From positions 27,371-91,370 of the forward strand of contig NZ_JAKEIO010000012.1 in NCBI RefSeq assembly GCF_021474405.1: 64,000 bases of DNA, read 5' to 3'. Below, one piece after another: positions 1-8,078 of the stretch. This DNA comes from [Streptosporangium] indianense (GTDB lineage: Bacteria > Actinomycetota > Actinomycetes > Streptomycetales > Streptomycetaceae). Positions within the stretch are counted from its first letter, which is position 1. Each line of letters opens with the position of its first letter. A program made the position numbers and the translations under genes. Below the pieces are notes generated by a model that saw nothing but the letters and a program-made list of their open reading frames with translations, made no database searches and was not told the origin of the DNA.

Positions 1-319
1 CCTCACTGACCCGGTCCAGCATCCGCGGATCGTCCGTGAGGGTCAGCCGCTGCGCGCTGCGGATGACCTTCAGGCACTCGTGGCGCGCGGTGCTCGCCAG
101 CCACGCGCCGGCCTTGCCGGGCTCGCGGATCCGCCCGAGGTGCTGGGCGAAGCGGAACCAGGCTGTCTGGTACACCTCGTGCGCGTCGGCGTCGGAGAGC
201 CTGTGGGCCCGGACGACGGACCACACCAGGGGGCTCAGCCCCTCCACGAGCGCCTTCCAGGCCGCCGCGTCACCGTCGGCGGCCGCCTGGACGAGCGCGC
301 CGGCATCAGTACGGTCCAC
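1..319 (-). CDS. RNA polymerase sigma-70 family factor (N-terminal part, runs off the left edge)
   Basis: Leftward gene cut by the window edge; about 106 codons are present. The product begins VDRTDAGALVQAAADGD and contains the region-2 pattern DAHEVYQTAWFRFAQHL followed by GAWLASTARHECL, the layout of the core-binding and -10-binding helices of group 4 (ECF-like) sigma factors. GTG at 319 is chosen because a GAGGGG sequence lies just upstream and the family usually starts a few residues before the first helix. Region 4 would lie outside the window, so it is unknown whether it carries an extra domain. It starts 62 bases after the end of the subtilisin gene and reads the same way, so the two may share a transcript. 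The promoter class it recognises cannot be told. Confidence 0.85.
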   Translation of the reverse strand, partial: MDRTDAGALVQAAADGDAAAWKALVEGLSPLVWSVVRAHRLSDADAHEVYQTAWFRFAQHLGRIREPGKAGAWLASTARHECLKVIRSAQRLTLTDDPRMLDRVSE

Positions 320-381
320 GGCAGCCCCACCCCTCGAGTACGGCACGTCATCGTACGCCGTGGAGGGGGCGGCTTCGGCCG

Positions 382-1812
382 TCACAGTCCGGGGCCGAGG
401 CGCACGACGGGCACCGGGCGCCAGGTGGGCGGACGAAGCGCCGGAACGTGCGCACCGCGCACTTCCGCGAACCCCGTGTTCATCTGCAGGAGCTGCCGCC
501 GGGCCGCGCGCGGGTCGGTCTCCTTGTGCGCCGTCATGTGCGCGGCGACCAGGCCGGCGGTCACCGGGGTGGCGAAGGAGGTGCCGCTCCACTGCGCGTA
601 CCCCTCGAACATCACCTGATCCGGCTTGGCGGCGACGCCCTCGTCGCTCAGCACGCCGCTGTGCCGGGGGTGACTGCACGTGCAGCCGTAGGAGAAGCCG
701 TAGCGGCAGGTGTCGTAGGTGGAGTGCTGGTAGACGTACGGGACCGGGGAGTCGAAGCCGGTGAGGGCGCTGGTGAGACGCTCCCCGGGGGCGTAGACCT
801 TCACCCAGGGGCCGTGGTTGGTGAAGCAGGCGCCGAACTCGCCGTCGCTGCGCAGGGCGCCGACCGAGAGCACGGAGTCCTCCCAGCCGGGCAGATCGGC
901 GTAGGCGGCGGGCCAGAACGGCGTCGCACCGGCGTTGTTTCCCGCGGCGGCGACCAGCAGGGTGCGCTGCTCGCGCAGTTCCCGCATGAAGTGCTCGACG
1001 CCCAGCAGGCCGTCGGTGCGGCCGTTGGCGGTGCCGGCGGAGAGGCTGAGGACGTCGGGCCAGCCGCCCGCGTCGACGACCTCGAAGAGCCTCTCGCCGA
1101 ACTCCGACTCCAGGATGGCGCCCGCGTCGTTGAGGGTGCCGCTCACAGTGATGTCGGTGTTGGGCGCCACGGCCGCCACCAGCCCGGCGATGAACGTGCC
1201 GTGGCCGACGTACTGCCGGAGGACCCCCTGGTCGTCGCACTCCCGCTCCTGGGCGTCGCCGCCGGTGTGGGCCAGCAGGCCGCAGGAGCGGTAGTCGTGC
1301 GTGAGGCCGGTGTCGACGACGAGGACGGCGACGGCGGTGTCCGGGTCGTGGGGCGTGTCGGCGGCGGCCGGGTTGGGTGGTTCGCTGAGCGGTACGGGGA
1401 CGGGTTCGTCGCCGGGGCAGGCGTTGACGGCGATGTGCACCACGTGATTGCGGGCGACCATCCGGTGCCCGGCCCGGGACTCGTGCTCGCGTACCGAGCG
1501 CAGGGCGTGGGCGACGGCACGGTCGGCGCCCCGGCCGCCCTCGCCGGGGTCGCCGACCCGGATGCGGGTGATGCCGCTGCGGTTGGTCTGCGGGCCCGCG
1601 CGCCGGACCTGCTCCTGGTCGAGGTCGGGTGCCGCCGTGAAGTGCGCCCGTACCGTGTCCTCGACGACCCGGGCCTCCTCGCCGTCGCGGACGAGGACCA
1701 CGCCCTTCTCGTACATGAACTCCGCCGAGTCGTCCGGGCCCATCGCCAGGGGGACGTCCGGCATCGAGCGCTGGATGTGGTCGAACTGCTCGTGGAATCG
1801 CTGAGGTGCCAT
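382..1812 (-). CDS. S8 family serine peptidase (subtilisin-like, no signal peptide)
   Basis: 476 residues. All subtilase boxes are visible: Asp167 in VLVVDTGL, His204 in GHGTFIAGL, the oxyanion Asn292 in AAAGNN, and Ser412 in SGTSFATP. There is no signal peptide or membrane segment, so it probably acts inside the cell. The first 150 residues are a separate N-terminal region without a recognised fold and could be a propeptide or recognition domain. Between the Asn and Ser boxes, residues 369-384 form a Cys/His-rich insertion (C369, C377, C379, H381, H384) that may bind metal. The ATG at 1812 follows GGGAGG with good spacing. It lies upstream of the sigma factor and is divergent from the CHAT protein; a proteolytic regulatory module is an inference from this neighbourhood. 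Confidence 0.9.
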   Translation of the reverse strand: MAPQRFHEQFDHIQRSMPDVPLAMGPDDSAEFMYEKGVVLVRDGEEARVVEDTVRAHFTAAPDLDQEQVRRAGPQTNRSGITRIRVGDPGEGGRGADRAVAHALRSVREHESRAGHRMVARNHVVHIAVNACPGDEPVPVPLSEPPNPAAADTPHDPDTAVAVLVVDTGLTHDYRSCGLLAHTGGDAQERECDDQGVLRQYVGHGTFIAGLVAAVAPNTDITVSGTLNDAGAILESEFGERLFEVVDAGGWPDVLSLSAGTANGRTDGLLGVEHFMRELREQRTLLVAAAGNNAGATPFWPAAYADLPGWEDSVLSVGALRSDGEFGACFTNHGPWVKVYAPGERLTSALTGFDSPVPYVYQHSTYDTCRYGFSYGCTCSHPRHSGVLSDEGVAAKPDQVMFEGYAQWSGTSFATPVTAGLVAAHMTAHKETDPRAARRQLLQMNTGFAEVRGAHVPALRPPTWRPVPVVRLGPGL

Positions 1813-1964
1813 GGCGGGTCCTCCCGTTGGTGCGACGGCGTCGTCCGGCGGCGCTGAGCGGTCGTCAACAAGAGCCGCCGGGCCGTCCCTTGATACAGCT
1901 CCACACCTGTGGGACGTGCTCCGGGACCACTACCATCCGAGGAGTGACAGCGGGAAGCGACTCG

Positions 1965-4550
1965 GTGACCGAACTGCTGCCGATGGTGTTCGCCGACCCG
2001 GGCGAGGCCCTCGCGAGGGCCCGGGCGCTGCTCGGCGCCGGCCCCTCCCCGCTGGACGCCTCCGTGGCCCACCAGGTGATCGGCATCTGGCAGCGGGACT
2101 TCGGCGATCTGCGGCTCGCGCTGCACCATCTGCGACGGGCCCGGCAGTGCGCGGCGCGCGCCGACTCGGCCGACCGCGAGGCGGACGTGCTGGCCACGCT
2201 GGGCGTGGCGCTGGTGCACGCGGGCCGCACCCGGGACGGCCTGGCCGCGTTCGAGCGGGGGGTGGCACGGGGCGGCGGGCACACCAGGGCGCGGGTGCTG
2301 TACCGGCGGGCGTACGTGTGGTGGGTGCTCGGTCACCATCGCGAGGCGCTGGAGGACGTGCGCCGGGCGGTGCCCGTGCTGCGGCAGGCGGACGACGTGA
2401 TCTGGACGGCGCGGGCGCTGACCCTGCGGGCCACCGTGCATCTGGCGCTGGGATCGGTGGAGCGGGCGGACGCGGACTTCGCCGCGGCCGAGGCGCTGTG
2501 GGACACCACCGGCCAGGAGCACGACAAGGCCGACGCGGTGGAGAGCCGGGGCCTGGCCGCGTTCCGGTCGGGGGACGTGCCGGCGGCGCTGCGGCTGCTG
2601 GACGAGGCGGAGGAGCGGTACGCCCGGCTCGGCACGCCGACCTTCATGCTGAACATCCGGCGCTGCGAGGTGCTGATGGCGGCCGGTCTGGCGCCGGAGG
2701 CGCTGGCCGAGGCGGACGCGGCGACCGGGCGGCTGGACGGGATCGGCGGGCAGTCCACCCGCAAGGCGGAGCTGCTGCTGGCCGCGGCGCGGGCCGCCCG
2801 GCTCGCGGGCGATCCGCACACGGCGATCGCCCGCGCGGCCCTCGCGGTACGGCTGTTCGCCGGGCAGCGGCGCACCTGGTGGGAGACGCACGCCCGGCTG
2901 GTGCTGACCGAGGCGCGGCACGCGGCCGGGCGTGGCTCGGGGCGGCTGGTCGCCGACGCGGCGGCGTTGGCCGGGAGGCTGGCGTCCTTCGGTTCCCCGG
3001 CCGCGCCGGAGGCGTCGCTGCTCGCGGGCCGGATCGCGCTGGACCTGGGCTGGACCGCGGACGCGGAGCGGCACCTGGCCGTGGCGGCGCGCAGCCGGCG
3101 CAGCGGTCCGCCGCTGGCGCGGTTGACGGGCTGGGCGGCGCAGGCGCTGCGGGCGCGGGCCGCCGGATCGTCCCGGGGTGTGCTGGAGGCCTGCCGGCGG
3201 GGACTGGACGTGCTGGACGACCACCGGATGACCCTGGGCGCCTCAGAACTGCGGGCGCGTGCCACCGAACAGGGCGCGGAACTGGCGGCGTTGGCGCAGC
3301 GGGTCAGTCTGGTCTCCGGCGGACCGCGGCGGCTGCTGGTGTGGAGCGAGCGATGGCGGGCCACCGTGCTGTCGACACCGCCGACCCGGCCGCCCGCCGA
3401 CCCGGAGCTGCTCAGCGGTATGACGGCCTTCCGCGAGATCGCCGCGCGTGCGGAGGCGGCCCGGATGGAGGGCCGGCCGGTCGTGGCGCTGGAGCGCGAA
3501 CAGCGGCGCCTGGAGCGGGAGATCCGCTCCCGGACGCTGCACATGCGGGGCGAGGCGCCCGGGGACGGGGACCGGTTCGACGTCGGCCGGCTGCTGGAAC
3601 GGCTGGGCCACGAGGTGCTGTTGGTGGAGCTGGCCGTCGTCGACGGGCGGGTGCAGGTGCTGCTGTGCGGGCAGGGGCGGGTGCGCCGGTTCGGGGCCGG
3701 GCTGCTCACCGAGGCGGAGACCGAGGCCGAGCACGTGCAGGCCGGCCTGCGGCGGCTGGCCCACCCCGGGGCCGAGGCCCGGCTCGCGGTGGTGGAGGCG
3801 GCGGGGCGGCGGCTGGAGGAACTGCTGCTCGGACCGGCCGCGGCGCATCTGGGCCGCGGGCCGGTGGTGATCGTGCCGCCGGCGCGGCTGCACCGGGTGC
3901 CGTGGGCGCTGCTGCCGTCGCTGCGGGAGCGGGTGCTCAGCGTGTCGCCGTCGGCGGGCAGCTGGCTGCGGGCCCGGGAGACCGCGCCGCCGCCGGACGG
4001 CCGTCATGTGCTGGTGCGCGGCCCTGGTCTGGCGACGGGCGGTGCCGAGGTGCCCGAGCTGGCCGGCCGGTACGGCGGTGCGACGGTCCTGGAGGAGGAC
4101 CGGGCGCGGGTGCCGCGGGTGCTGGAGGAGCTGGACGGGGCGGCGCTGGCGCACATCGCGGCGCACGGCACGTTCCGTGCGGACAGTCCGCTGTTCTCGT
4201 CCCTGCGGATGGCGGACGGGCCGATCGTCGTGCACGACTTCGAGCGGCTGGACCGCAGCCCGTACCGGATCATCCTGTCCTGCTGCGACACCGCCCGCCT
4301 CGCCTCCGTCGGAGCCGACGAACTGCTGGGCCTGGTCACGGCGTTGCTGCCGCTGGGCACGGCCGGAGTGGTGGCGTGCAGCGCGCCCGTGAACGACGCC
4401 GCGGTGGTGCCGCTGATGCTCGCGCTGCACAAGGGACTCGACGCCGGACTGTCCCTGGCGGAGGCGCTGCGCGACGCCCGGGCCGCGCTGCCGGGCGACG
4501 CGCTGCACCAGGCCACGGGGTGGGCGTTCGCCGCGTTCGGGGCGGCCTGA
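1965..4550 (+). CDS. TPR repeat protein with C-terminal CHAT (caspase-like) peptidase domain
   Basis: About 861 residues. The N-terminal two thirds is alpha-helical with many TPR-like units rich in Ala, Leu and Arg. The C-terminal 300 residues match CHAT domains: His734 in AHIAAHGTF and Cys774 in ILSCCDTAR, followed by GTAGVVACSAPVND, the usual surroundings of the His/Cys dyad. CHAT proteins are caspase/separase-clan cysteine peptidases, often triggered by partner sensors. The longest open frame begins at 1806, but the residues before 1944 are not protein-like. GTG 1965 (weak GGGAAG site) or GTG 1944 are the likely starts. It is divergent from the subtilisin gene with about 130 bases between them. 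Substrate unknown; the sigma factor, an anti-sigma factor or the subtilisin proform are candidates by position only. Confidence 0.85.
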   Translation: MTELLPMVFADPGEALARARALLGAGPSPLDASVAHQVIGIWQRDFGDLRLALHHLRRARQCAARADSADREADVLATLGVALVHAGRTRDGLAAFERGVARGGGHTRARVLYRRAYVWWVLGHHREALEDVRRAVPVLRQADDVIWTARALTLRATVHLALGSVERADADFAAAEALWDTTGQEHDKADAVESRGLAAFRSGDVPAALRLLDEAEERYARLGTPTFMLNIRRCEVLMAAGLAPEALAEADAATGRLDGIGGQSTRKAELLLAAARAARLAGDPHTAIARAALAVRLFAGQRRTWWETHARLVLTEARHAAGRGSGRLVADAAALAGRLASFGSPAAPEASLLAGRIALDLGWTADAERHLAVAARSRRSGPPLARLTGWAAQALRARAAGSSRGVLEACRRGLDVLDDHRMTLGASELRARATEQGAELAALAQRVSLVSGGPRRLLVWSERWRATVLSTPPTRPPADPELLSGMTAFREIAARAEAARMEGRPVVALEREQRRLEREIRSRTLHMRGEAPGDGDRFDVGRLLERLGHEVLLVELAVVDGRVQVLLCGQGRVRRFGAGLLTEAETEAEHVQAGLRRLAHPGAEARLAVVEAAGRRLEELLLGPAAAHLGRGPVVIVPPARLHRVPWALLPSLRERVLSVSPSAGSWLRARETAPPPDGRHVLVRGPGLATGGAEVPELAGRYGGATVLEEDRARVPRVLEELDGAALAHIAAHGTFRADSPLFSSLRMADGPIVVHDFERLDRSPYRIILSCCDTARLASVGADELLGLVTALLPLGTAGVVACSAPVNDAAVVPLMLALHKGLDAGLSLAEALRDARAALPGDALHQATGWAFAAFGAA

Positions 4551-4577
4551 CCCGTCCCCTGTGCGGGTCAGGCCGCC
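4541..4577 (+). terminator. Perfect 14-bp hairpin at the end of the CHAT gene
   Basis: Positions 4541-4554 are exactly complementary to 4564-4577 with a 9-base loop. The hairpin overlaps the stop codon of the CHAT gene. No T-run follows, which is common for Streptomyces terminators. It could act on transcripts from both converging genes. Confidence 0.75.
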
Positions 4578-4680
4578 TGTCCTGGTGCCGGCCGGGCCGG
4601 CTGTCCTGGTACCGGTTCGAGCCGGTCGTGTCCTGGTGCCTGGGCAGGCCGGCTGTCAGGTTCCGGTTCAGGCCGGCTGG
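4570..4680. repeat. Degenerate tandem repeats of about 25 bp between convergent genes
   Basis: About four imperfect units with the core GGCCGGCTGTCCTGGTRCCGG follow one another, beginning near 4570, 4596, 4621 and 4647. They fill the space between the CHAT stop and the end of the LuxR-type gene and run a few bases into the latter's last codons. Function unknown. Confidence 0.55.
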
Positions 4681-6395
4681 GCCTGCGGTGTCCGGTCCAG
4701 CCACGGCAGGGCTCCGCGGTCGTTCGCGCCGAGGCGGGCGTAGGCGCTGTACAGGTGGTTGCCGACGGTGCGGACGGACAGGGTGAGGCGTTCGGCGATC
4801 TGCCGGTTGGTCAGGCCGGCCGCCGCGAGGGTGACGATCTGCCGCTGTCTGGCGGTGAGTTCACCGAGGACCAGTCCGGACAGGGCGGGCGTCCGGGCGC
4901 CCTGGCAGCGCCGGGCCAGCGCGACGGCCCGGGTGCGCGAGTGCCGGGCGGCGCGCGGATCGCGGTGGGCGCCCACGGCCTGGGCATGGGCCTCGGCGGC
5001 GAACAGCAGGAAGCCCCGCCGCTCCAGTTCCCCGGCCACCTCGTCCAGTCGCGGGCCGTCGGCGCGGCTGAGCGCGTCGGCGTGGCGGGCGAAGACGCCG
5101 GCGAGCCGGTCGACGGCCTTCCCGGGGGCACCGAGACGGACGGCGTCGTAGGGGTCGGTGAGGCACTCCGGATCCAGGCCGGGGCCGCCGGGGCTGTCCA
5201 CCGCCGCGACGGCCAGGTCGAGTTCCGCCCGGCAGAACGCGTCGGTGGGATCGCCCCGCAGGCCTTCCCGCGCCCAGGCCGCCGCCTCCCGCACCTCCCC
5301 GCGCAGCCGGGCGAACCGGGCGCGCAGCGCGGCGTACCCGGCCGGCACCGGGCCGCCCTCGGCCACCAGCCACTCCCCCACCGGCGTGGCCGTCGCCCGT
5401 ACGTCGGCCCGGTCGATGCGGTGGGCCAGGGCGGCCGACTCGGCGTCGAGGGCGGCGGCGTAGGCGTCCGGCGTCCCGGCCAGCCTGCGGGCCCGCAGCC
5501 GGCCCGCCGCGGCCCGCAGCACCGGCCCGTACAGGGGGTGCGCGAGACGGACGGCACCGCGGTCGTCGACCTCGATCAGACCGTCGGACTCCAGCACTTC
5601 GAGGACGTCGAGATCAAGGTCGTCCTGGTCCGGCGGCAGGGGTTCGGCGAAGGCGAGCCGGTCGAGGGTCTCACGCTCCGGGGGGCAGGTCCGGCCGAGG
5701 ACGGCAGCGGCACGTTCGCGGACCGCCGGGGTCAGCGGGACCGGGCCCCGCCACGCCCGTTCTCCGGTGCCGGGGACGGGGGTCAGCAGCCCGCGCACCG
5801 CCCCCAGCAGGTCACGCAGCAGCCGCAGGTCGCCCCGGCTCAGACGGCGCAGCCGGTTCGCGGTGAGTGCGTCGAGGGGACCGGCACCTGCCGTGAGCAG
5901 GGCGTCGGTCTCCTCCTCGGGCAGCGGCTCCAGCGCGAGCCGCGGCAGGAGTTCACCGGTCCACAGCCGGGAGATCGCGCCGGGCACGCGGAAGCCGCCC
6001 GTGGTGACGACCAGCAGCCGGGTGCGCCCGTGCACGGCGAGCTGGTGGACCAGGGCGGCGGAGGCGTCGTCGAGGAGGTGCGCGTCGTCCACCAGCAGGG
6101 TGCGCACACCCGACAGCGACCGGACCGCGCCGTGCAGCGTGACCGGCTCGGGCAGCAGGTGGGCGAACGCCGCGAACGGGGTGGTCCGGCTCTCGGGGGT
6201 GCCGGCCGCCCGGGCGCAGTCGGTGCCGCGGATCGCCTCGGCGACCAGGCGGGTCTTGCCGCAGCCCGCCGGGCCCGTCACCACCATGCCGCGTCGTGCG
6301 CCGGTCAGGGACCGGCGGACCAGCTCCCGTTCGTCCTCCCGGCCGGTGAACGGCCAGGGCAGCTCCAGCGTCGTCGCGTCCGTCTCGTAAGTCAT
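4668..6395 (-). CDS. LuxR-family transcriptional regulator with AAA ATPase domain (LAL-like)
   Basis: About 575 residues from ATG 6395. A P-loop GPAGCGKTRLV lies near residue 45 and a Walker B-like LLVDDAHLL about 60 residues further on, followed by helical repeats. The C-terminus carries a LuxR helix-turn-helix: LTARQRQIVTLAAAGLTNRQ then VRTVGNHLYSAYARLG. This is the LAL/MalT-like layout, but it is shorter than the usual 900 residues because the TPR region is brief. Neither ATG 6395 nor the in-frame GTG 6422 has a good ribosome site; the GTG lies directly against the inverted repeat at 6413-6449. It is divergent from the metzincin-like gene, which is its most likely target. The ligand is not evident. 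Confidence 0.85.
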   Translation of the reverse strand: MTYETDATTLELPWPFTGREDERELVRRSLTGARRGMVVTGPAGCGKTRLVAEAIRGTDCARAAGTPESRTTPFAAFAHLLPEPVTLHGAVRSLSGVRTLLVDDAHLLDDASAALVHQLAVHGRTRLLVVTTGGFRVPGAISRLWTGELLPRLALEPLPEEETDALLTAGAGPLDALTANRLRRLSRGDLRLLRDLLGAVRGLLTPVPGTGERAWRGPVPLTPAVRERAAAVLGRTCPPERETLDRLAFAEPLPPDQDDLDLDVLEVLESDGLIEVDDRGAVRLAHPLYGPVLRAAAGRLRARRLAGTPDAYAAALDAESAALAHRIDRADVRATATPVGEWLVAEGGPVPAGYAALRARFARLRGEVREAAAWAREGLRGDPTDAFCRAELDLAVAAVDSPGGPGLDPECLTDPYDAVRLGAPGKAVDRLAGVFARHADALSRADGPRLDEVAGELERRGFLLFAAEAHAQAVGAHRDPRAARHSRTRAVALARRCQGARTPALSGLVLGELTARQRQIVTLAAAGLTNRQIAERLTLSVRTVGNHLYSAYARLGANDRGALPWLDRTPQAQPA

Positions 6396-6412
6396 CACAC
6401 AGACATGAGCGC

Positions 6413-6449
6413 GGCTACTCACTTCTGATACAGGGCGACTTGAGTAGCC
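6413..6449. promoter_or_regulatory. Inverted repeat between the LAL regulator and the metzincin-like gene
   Basis: GGCTACTCA at 6413-6421 is repeated in exact inverse at 6441-6449, with a 19-base spacer. The arms sit just upstream of the regulator's start region and about 50 bases before the divergent gene at 6495. Spacing of two helical turns between arm centres suits a dimeric helix-turn-helix regulator. Assignment to the LuxR-type protein is an inference. Confidence 0.5.
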
Positions 6450-6494
6450 CCCGACTCAGGCGCCGGGGACGGGCCGCACGGCAGGCTGTGGCCC

Positions 6495-7580
6495 ATGACC
6501 GCACGCTACTGCTCGCTGGCACGGACGCCGGCGCCCGCCTTCGCACGGGGGCCGGCGGCCGAGCGGCCGAGCGCGCTCGCGAGCGGGCGGCGGAAGTGGG
6601 TCAACGGCACCGTCCTGCACTACTGGTTCTTCGGCGGCGACTCCGACGCGTCCGTCATCCCCGTGCCGGGGAGGGGGATGACGCGACGGGTGTCGTGGGC
6701 CGGTACCGAGGAGCAGCGGGACGTGGTGCGCGCGGGCTTCCGGGAGTGGCAGGACCTCGGTATCGGGATCGTCTTCGCCGAGGTCGCCGACCGTTCGGAG
6801 GCCGAACTGCGCATCGGCTTCCAGGCCGGTGACGGCTCCTGGTCGGCGGTGGGCCGGGAAGCGCTGCGGGCCGGGCGGCACGAGCGCACCATGAACTTCG
6901 GATGGGACCTGACCGCGCCCGGGGAGCGCGCGACGGCCCTGCACCAGATCGGTCACGCGCTCGGCCTGCTGCACGAGCACCAGAGCCCGTTCGCCGGCCT
7001 CCACTGGGACGACGAGGCGGTGTACGCCGAACTGGCGGGTCCGCCCCACCACTGGAGCCGGGAGCGGACGCACTACAACATCCTGCGCAAGCTGGGACCC
7101 GACGAGGTCGACGCCCCCGTCTGGGACCCCCAGTCGATCATGGGGTTCCCTTTCCCATCGGGGCTGATCCTGGAACCGGAGCAGTACCGCGGTGGCTTGA
7201 ACCCGCCCGGCACCCTGTCCGCCGCCGACAAGGAGGCGGTGCTCCGCTGGTATCCGCCGGCGCATCCGCAGGGTTCGCCCGCGCTGGTGCCGTTCCGTTC
7301 GGTGCCGCTCGGGCTCGGCCCGGGCGAGCAGGCGGACTTCCGCATCGATCCGCCGGAGAGCCGCACCTACACGCTGGGCACCTTCGGCGACTGCGACGCC
7401 GTCGTCGTGGTCTTCGAGGAGCGGGACGGGGAGCCCCGCTATCTCGTCGGCCGGGACGACGGGGGAACCCCGCACAACACCATGATCCGCGCCCGGCTCG
7501 TCAAGGGCCGCCGCTACGTCGTCCGCGTCCGTCTGTACTCCGCCCGGGGATGCGGCGGGACGGCGGTGATGTGCTGGTGA
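6495..7580 (+). CDS. Metzincin/M12-like protein with catalytic Glu replaced by Gln
   Basis: 361 residues. The zinc-site region reads H150-Q151-I-G-H154-A-L-G-L-L-H160-E161, matching the metzincin pattern HExxHxxGxxH except that the general-base Glu is Gln (codon CAG at 6949-6951). The downstream stretch DPQSIMGFPF resembles the Met-turn of astacin/matrixin folds. The three zinc ligands are kept, so metal may still bind while hydrolysis should be very weak. The C-terminal 100 residues form a beta-rich domain that could bind a ligand. There is no signal peptide, unlike most secreted relatives. It is divergent from the LuxR-type ATPase gene and followed by a strong terminator, so it is probably transcribed alone. 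Confidence 0.8.
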   Translation: MTARYCSLARTPAPAFARGPAAERPSALASGRRKWVNGTVLHYWFFGGDSDASVIPVPGRGMTRRVSWAGTEEQRDVVRAGFREWQDLGIGIVFAEVADRSEAELRIGFQAGDGSWSAVGREALRAGRHERTMNFGWDLTAPGERATALHQIGHALGLLHEHQSPFAGLHWDDEAVYAELAGPPHHWSRERTHYNILRKLGPDEVDAPVWDPQSIMGFPFPSGLILEPEQYRGGLNPPGTLSAADKEAVLRWYPPAHPQGSPALVPFRSVPLGLGPGEQADFRIDPPESRTYTLGTFGDCDAVVVVFEERDGEPRYLVGRDDGGTPHNTMIRARLVKGRRYVVRVRLYSARGCGGTAVMCW

Positions 7581-7633
7581 CGGCACGGATCCGCGGAACG
7601 GGCACCTGAGCCACAGTCCGGCACCGGGGGAGC

Positions 7634-7675
7634 GGTCGAGGACGTCGCCCATGGGGGTGGGTGACGTCCTCGACC
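7634..7675 (+). terminator. Strong hairpin after the metzincin-like gene
   Basis: A perfect 13-bp stem (7634-7646 with 7663-7675) is extended inward by five more pairs including one G-T, leaving a six-base loop. It lies 53 bases after the stop codon at 7580. No T-run follows. Confidence 0.75.
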
Positions 7676-8078
7676 ACGCCATGTGCCCGGGGGGCACCGG
7701 CTCTCACGCCCTGTGCCGGGCGGGCCGGCTCCGCACCATCTGCCGAGGGCCCGCTCGCGCACGCCGGTTGCGGCGTGCCGGGCGCGTGCGCCGACGTCCG
7801 CGCCCGCACGCCGACGCCCGCCCGGGGCCGGGGGCGCACAGCCGTCGGACGGGCGCACCGGCCGGGGCGCCGTGGATCCACCCCAGGGGTGAAGAGCGTT
7901 CAGCGGCCGTCACCACCGGGCATCGTGCAAGGGAACGGCCGGCAATGGTGTTACGCCGTCCGGGTGCTCACATCTAAGCTTGGTTGCTCTCGCGGTTGCA
8001 CGTCCGTATCGATAAGCGCACGAGGTGCCAACGGCCCGACTACGCTCGCGGCGTACCACCGGGGGATGGGGGGAGCAG
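7676..8078. other. Non-coding spacer before the antiporter gene
   Basis: About 400 bases with no protein-like frame on either strand. It presumably holds the promoter of the antiporter-ATPase unit, but no convincing -35/-10 pair is seen. The part from about 7900 to 8030 is less GC-rich than the rest, which fits a regulatory region. Confidence 0.4.

Noticed and set aside
1811..4786. A 991-codon open frame over the CHAT gene, and a 693-codon frame opposite the subtilisin and CHAT genes
   Set aside because: Both are Gly/Ala/Arg/Pro-rich shadows of the CHAT and subtilisin genes in other frames, with no motifs, and they lie over genes with catalytic motifs in the correct frame.
7676..8078. Several 70-130-codon frames in the spacer before the antiporter
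   Set aside because: They overlap one another on both strands, have Arg/Pro/Ala-rich composition and no ribosome sites; they look like GC-driven noise.
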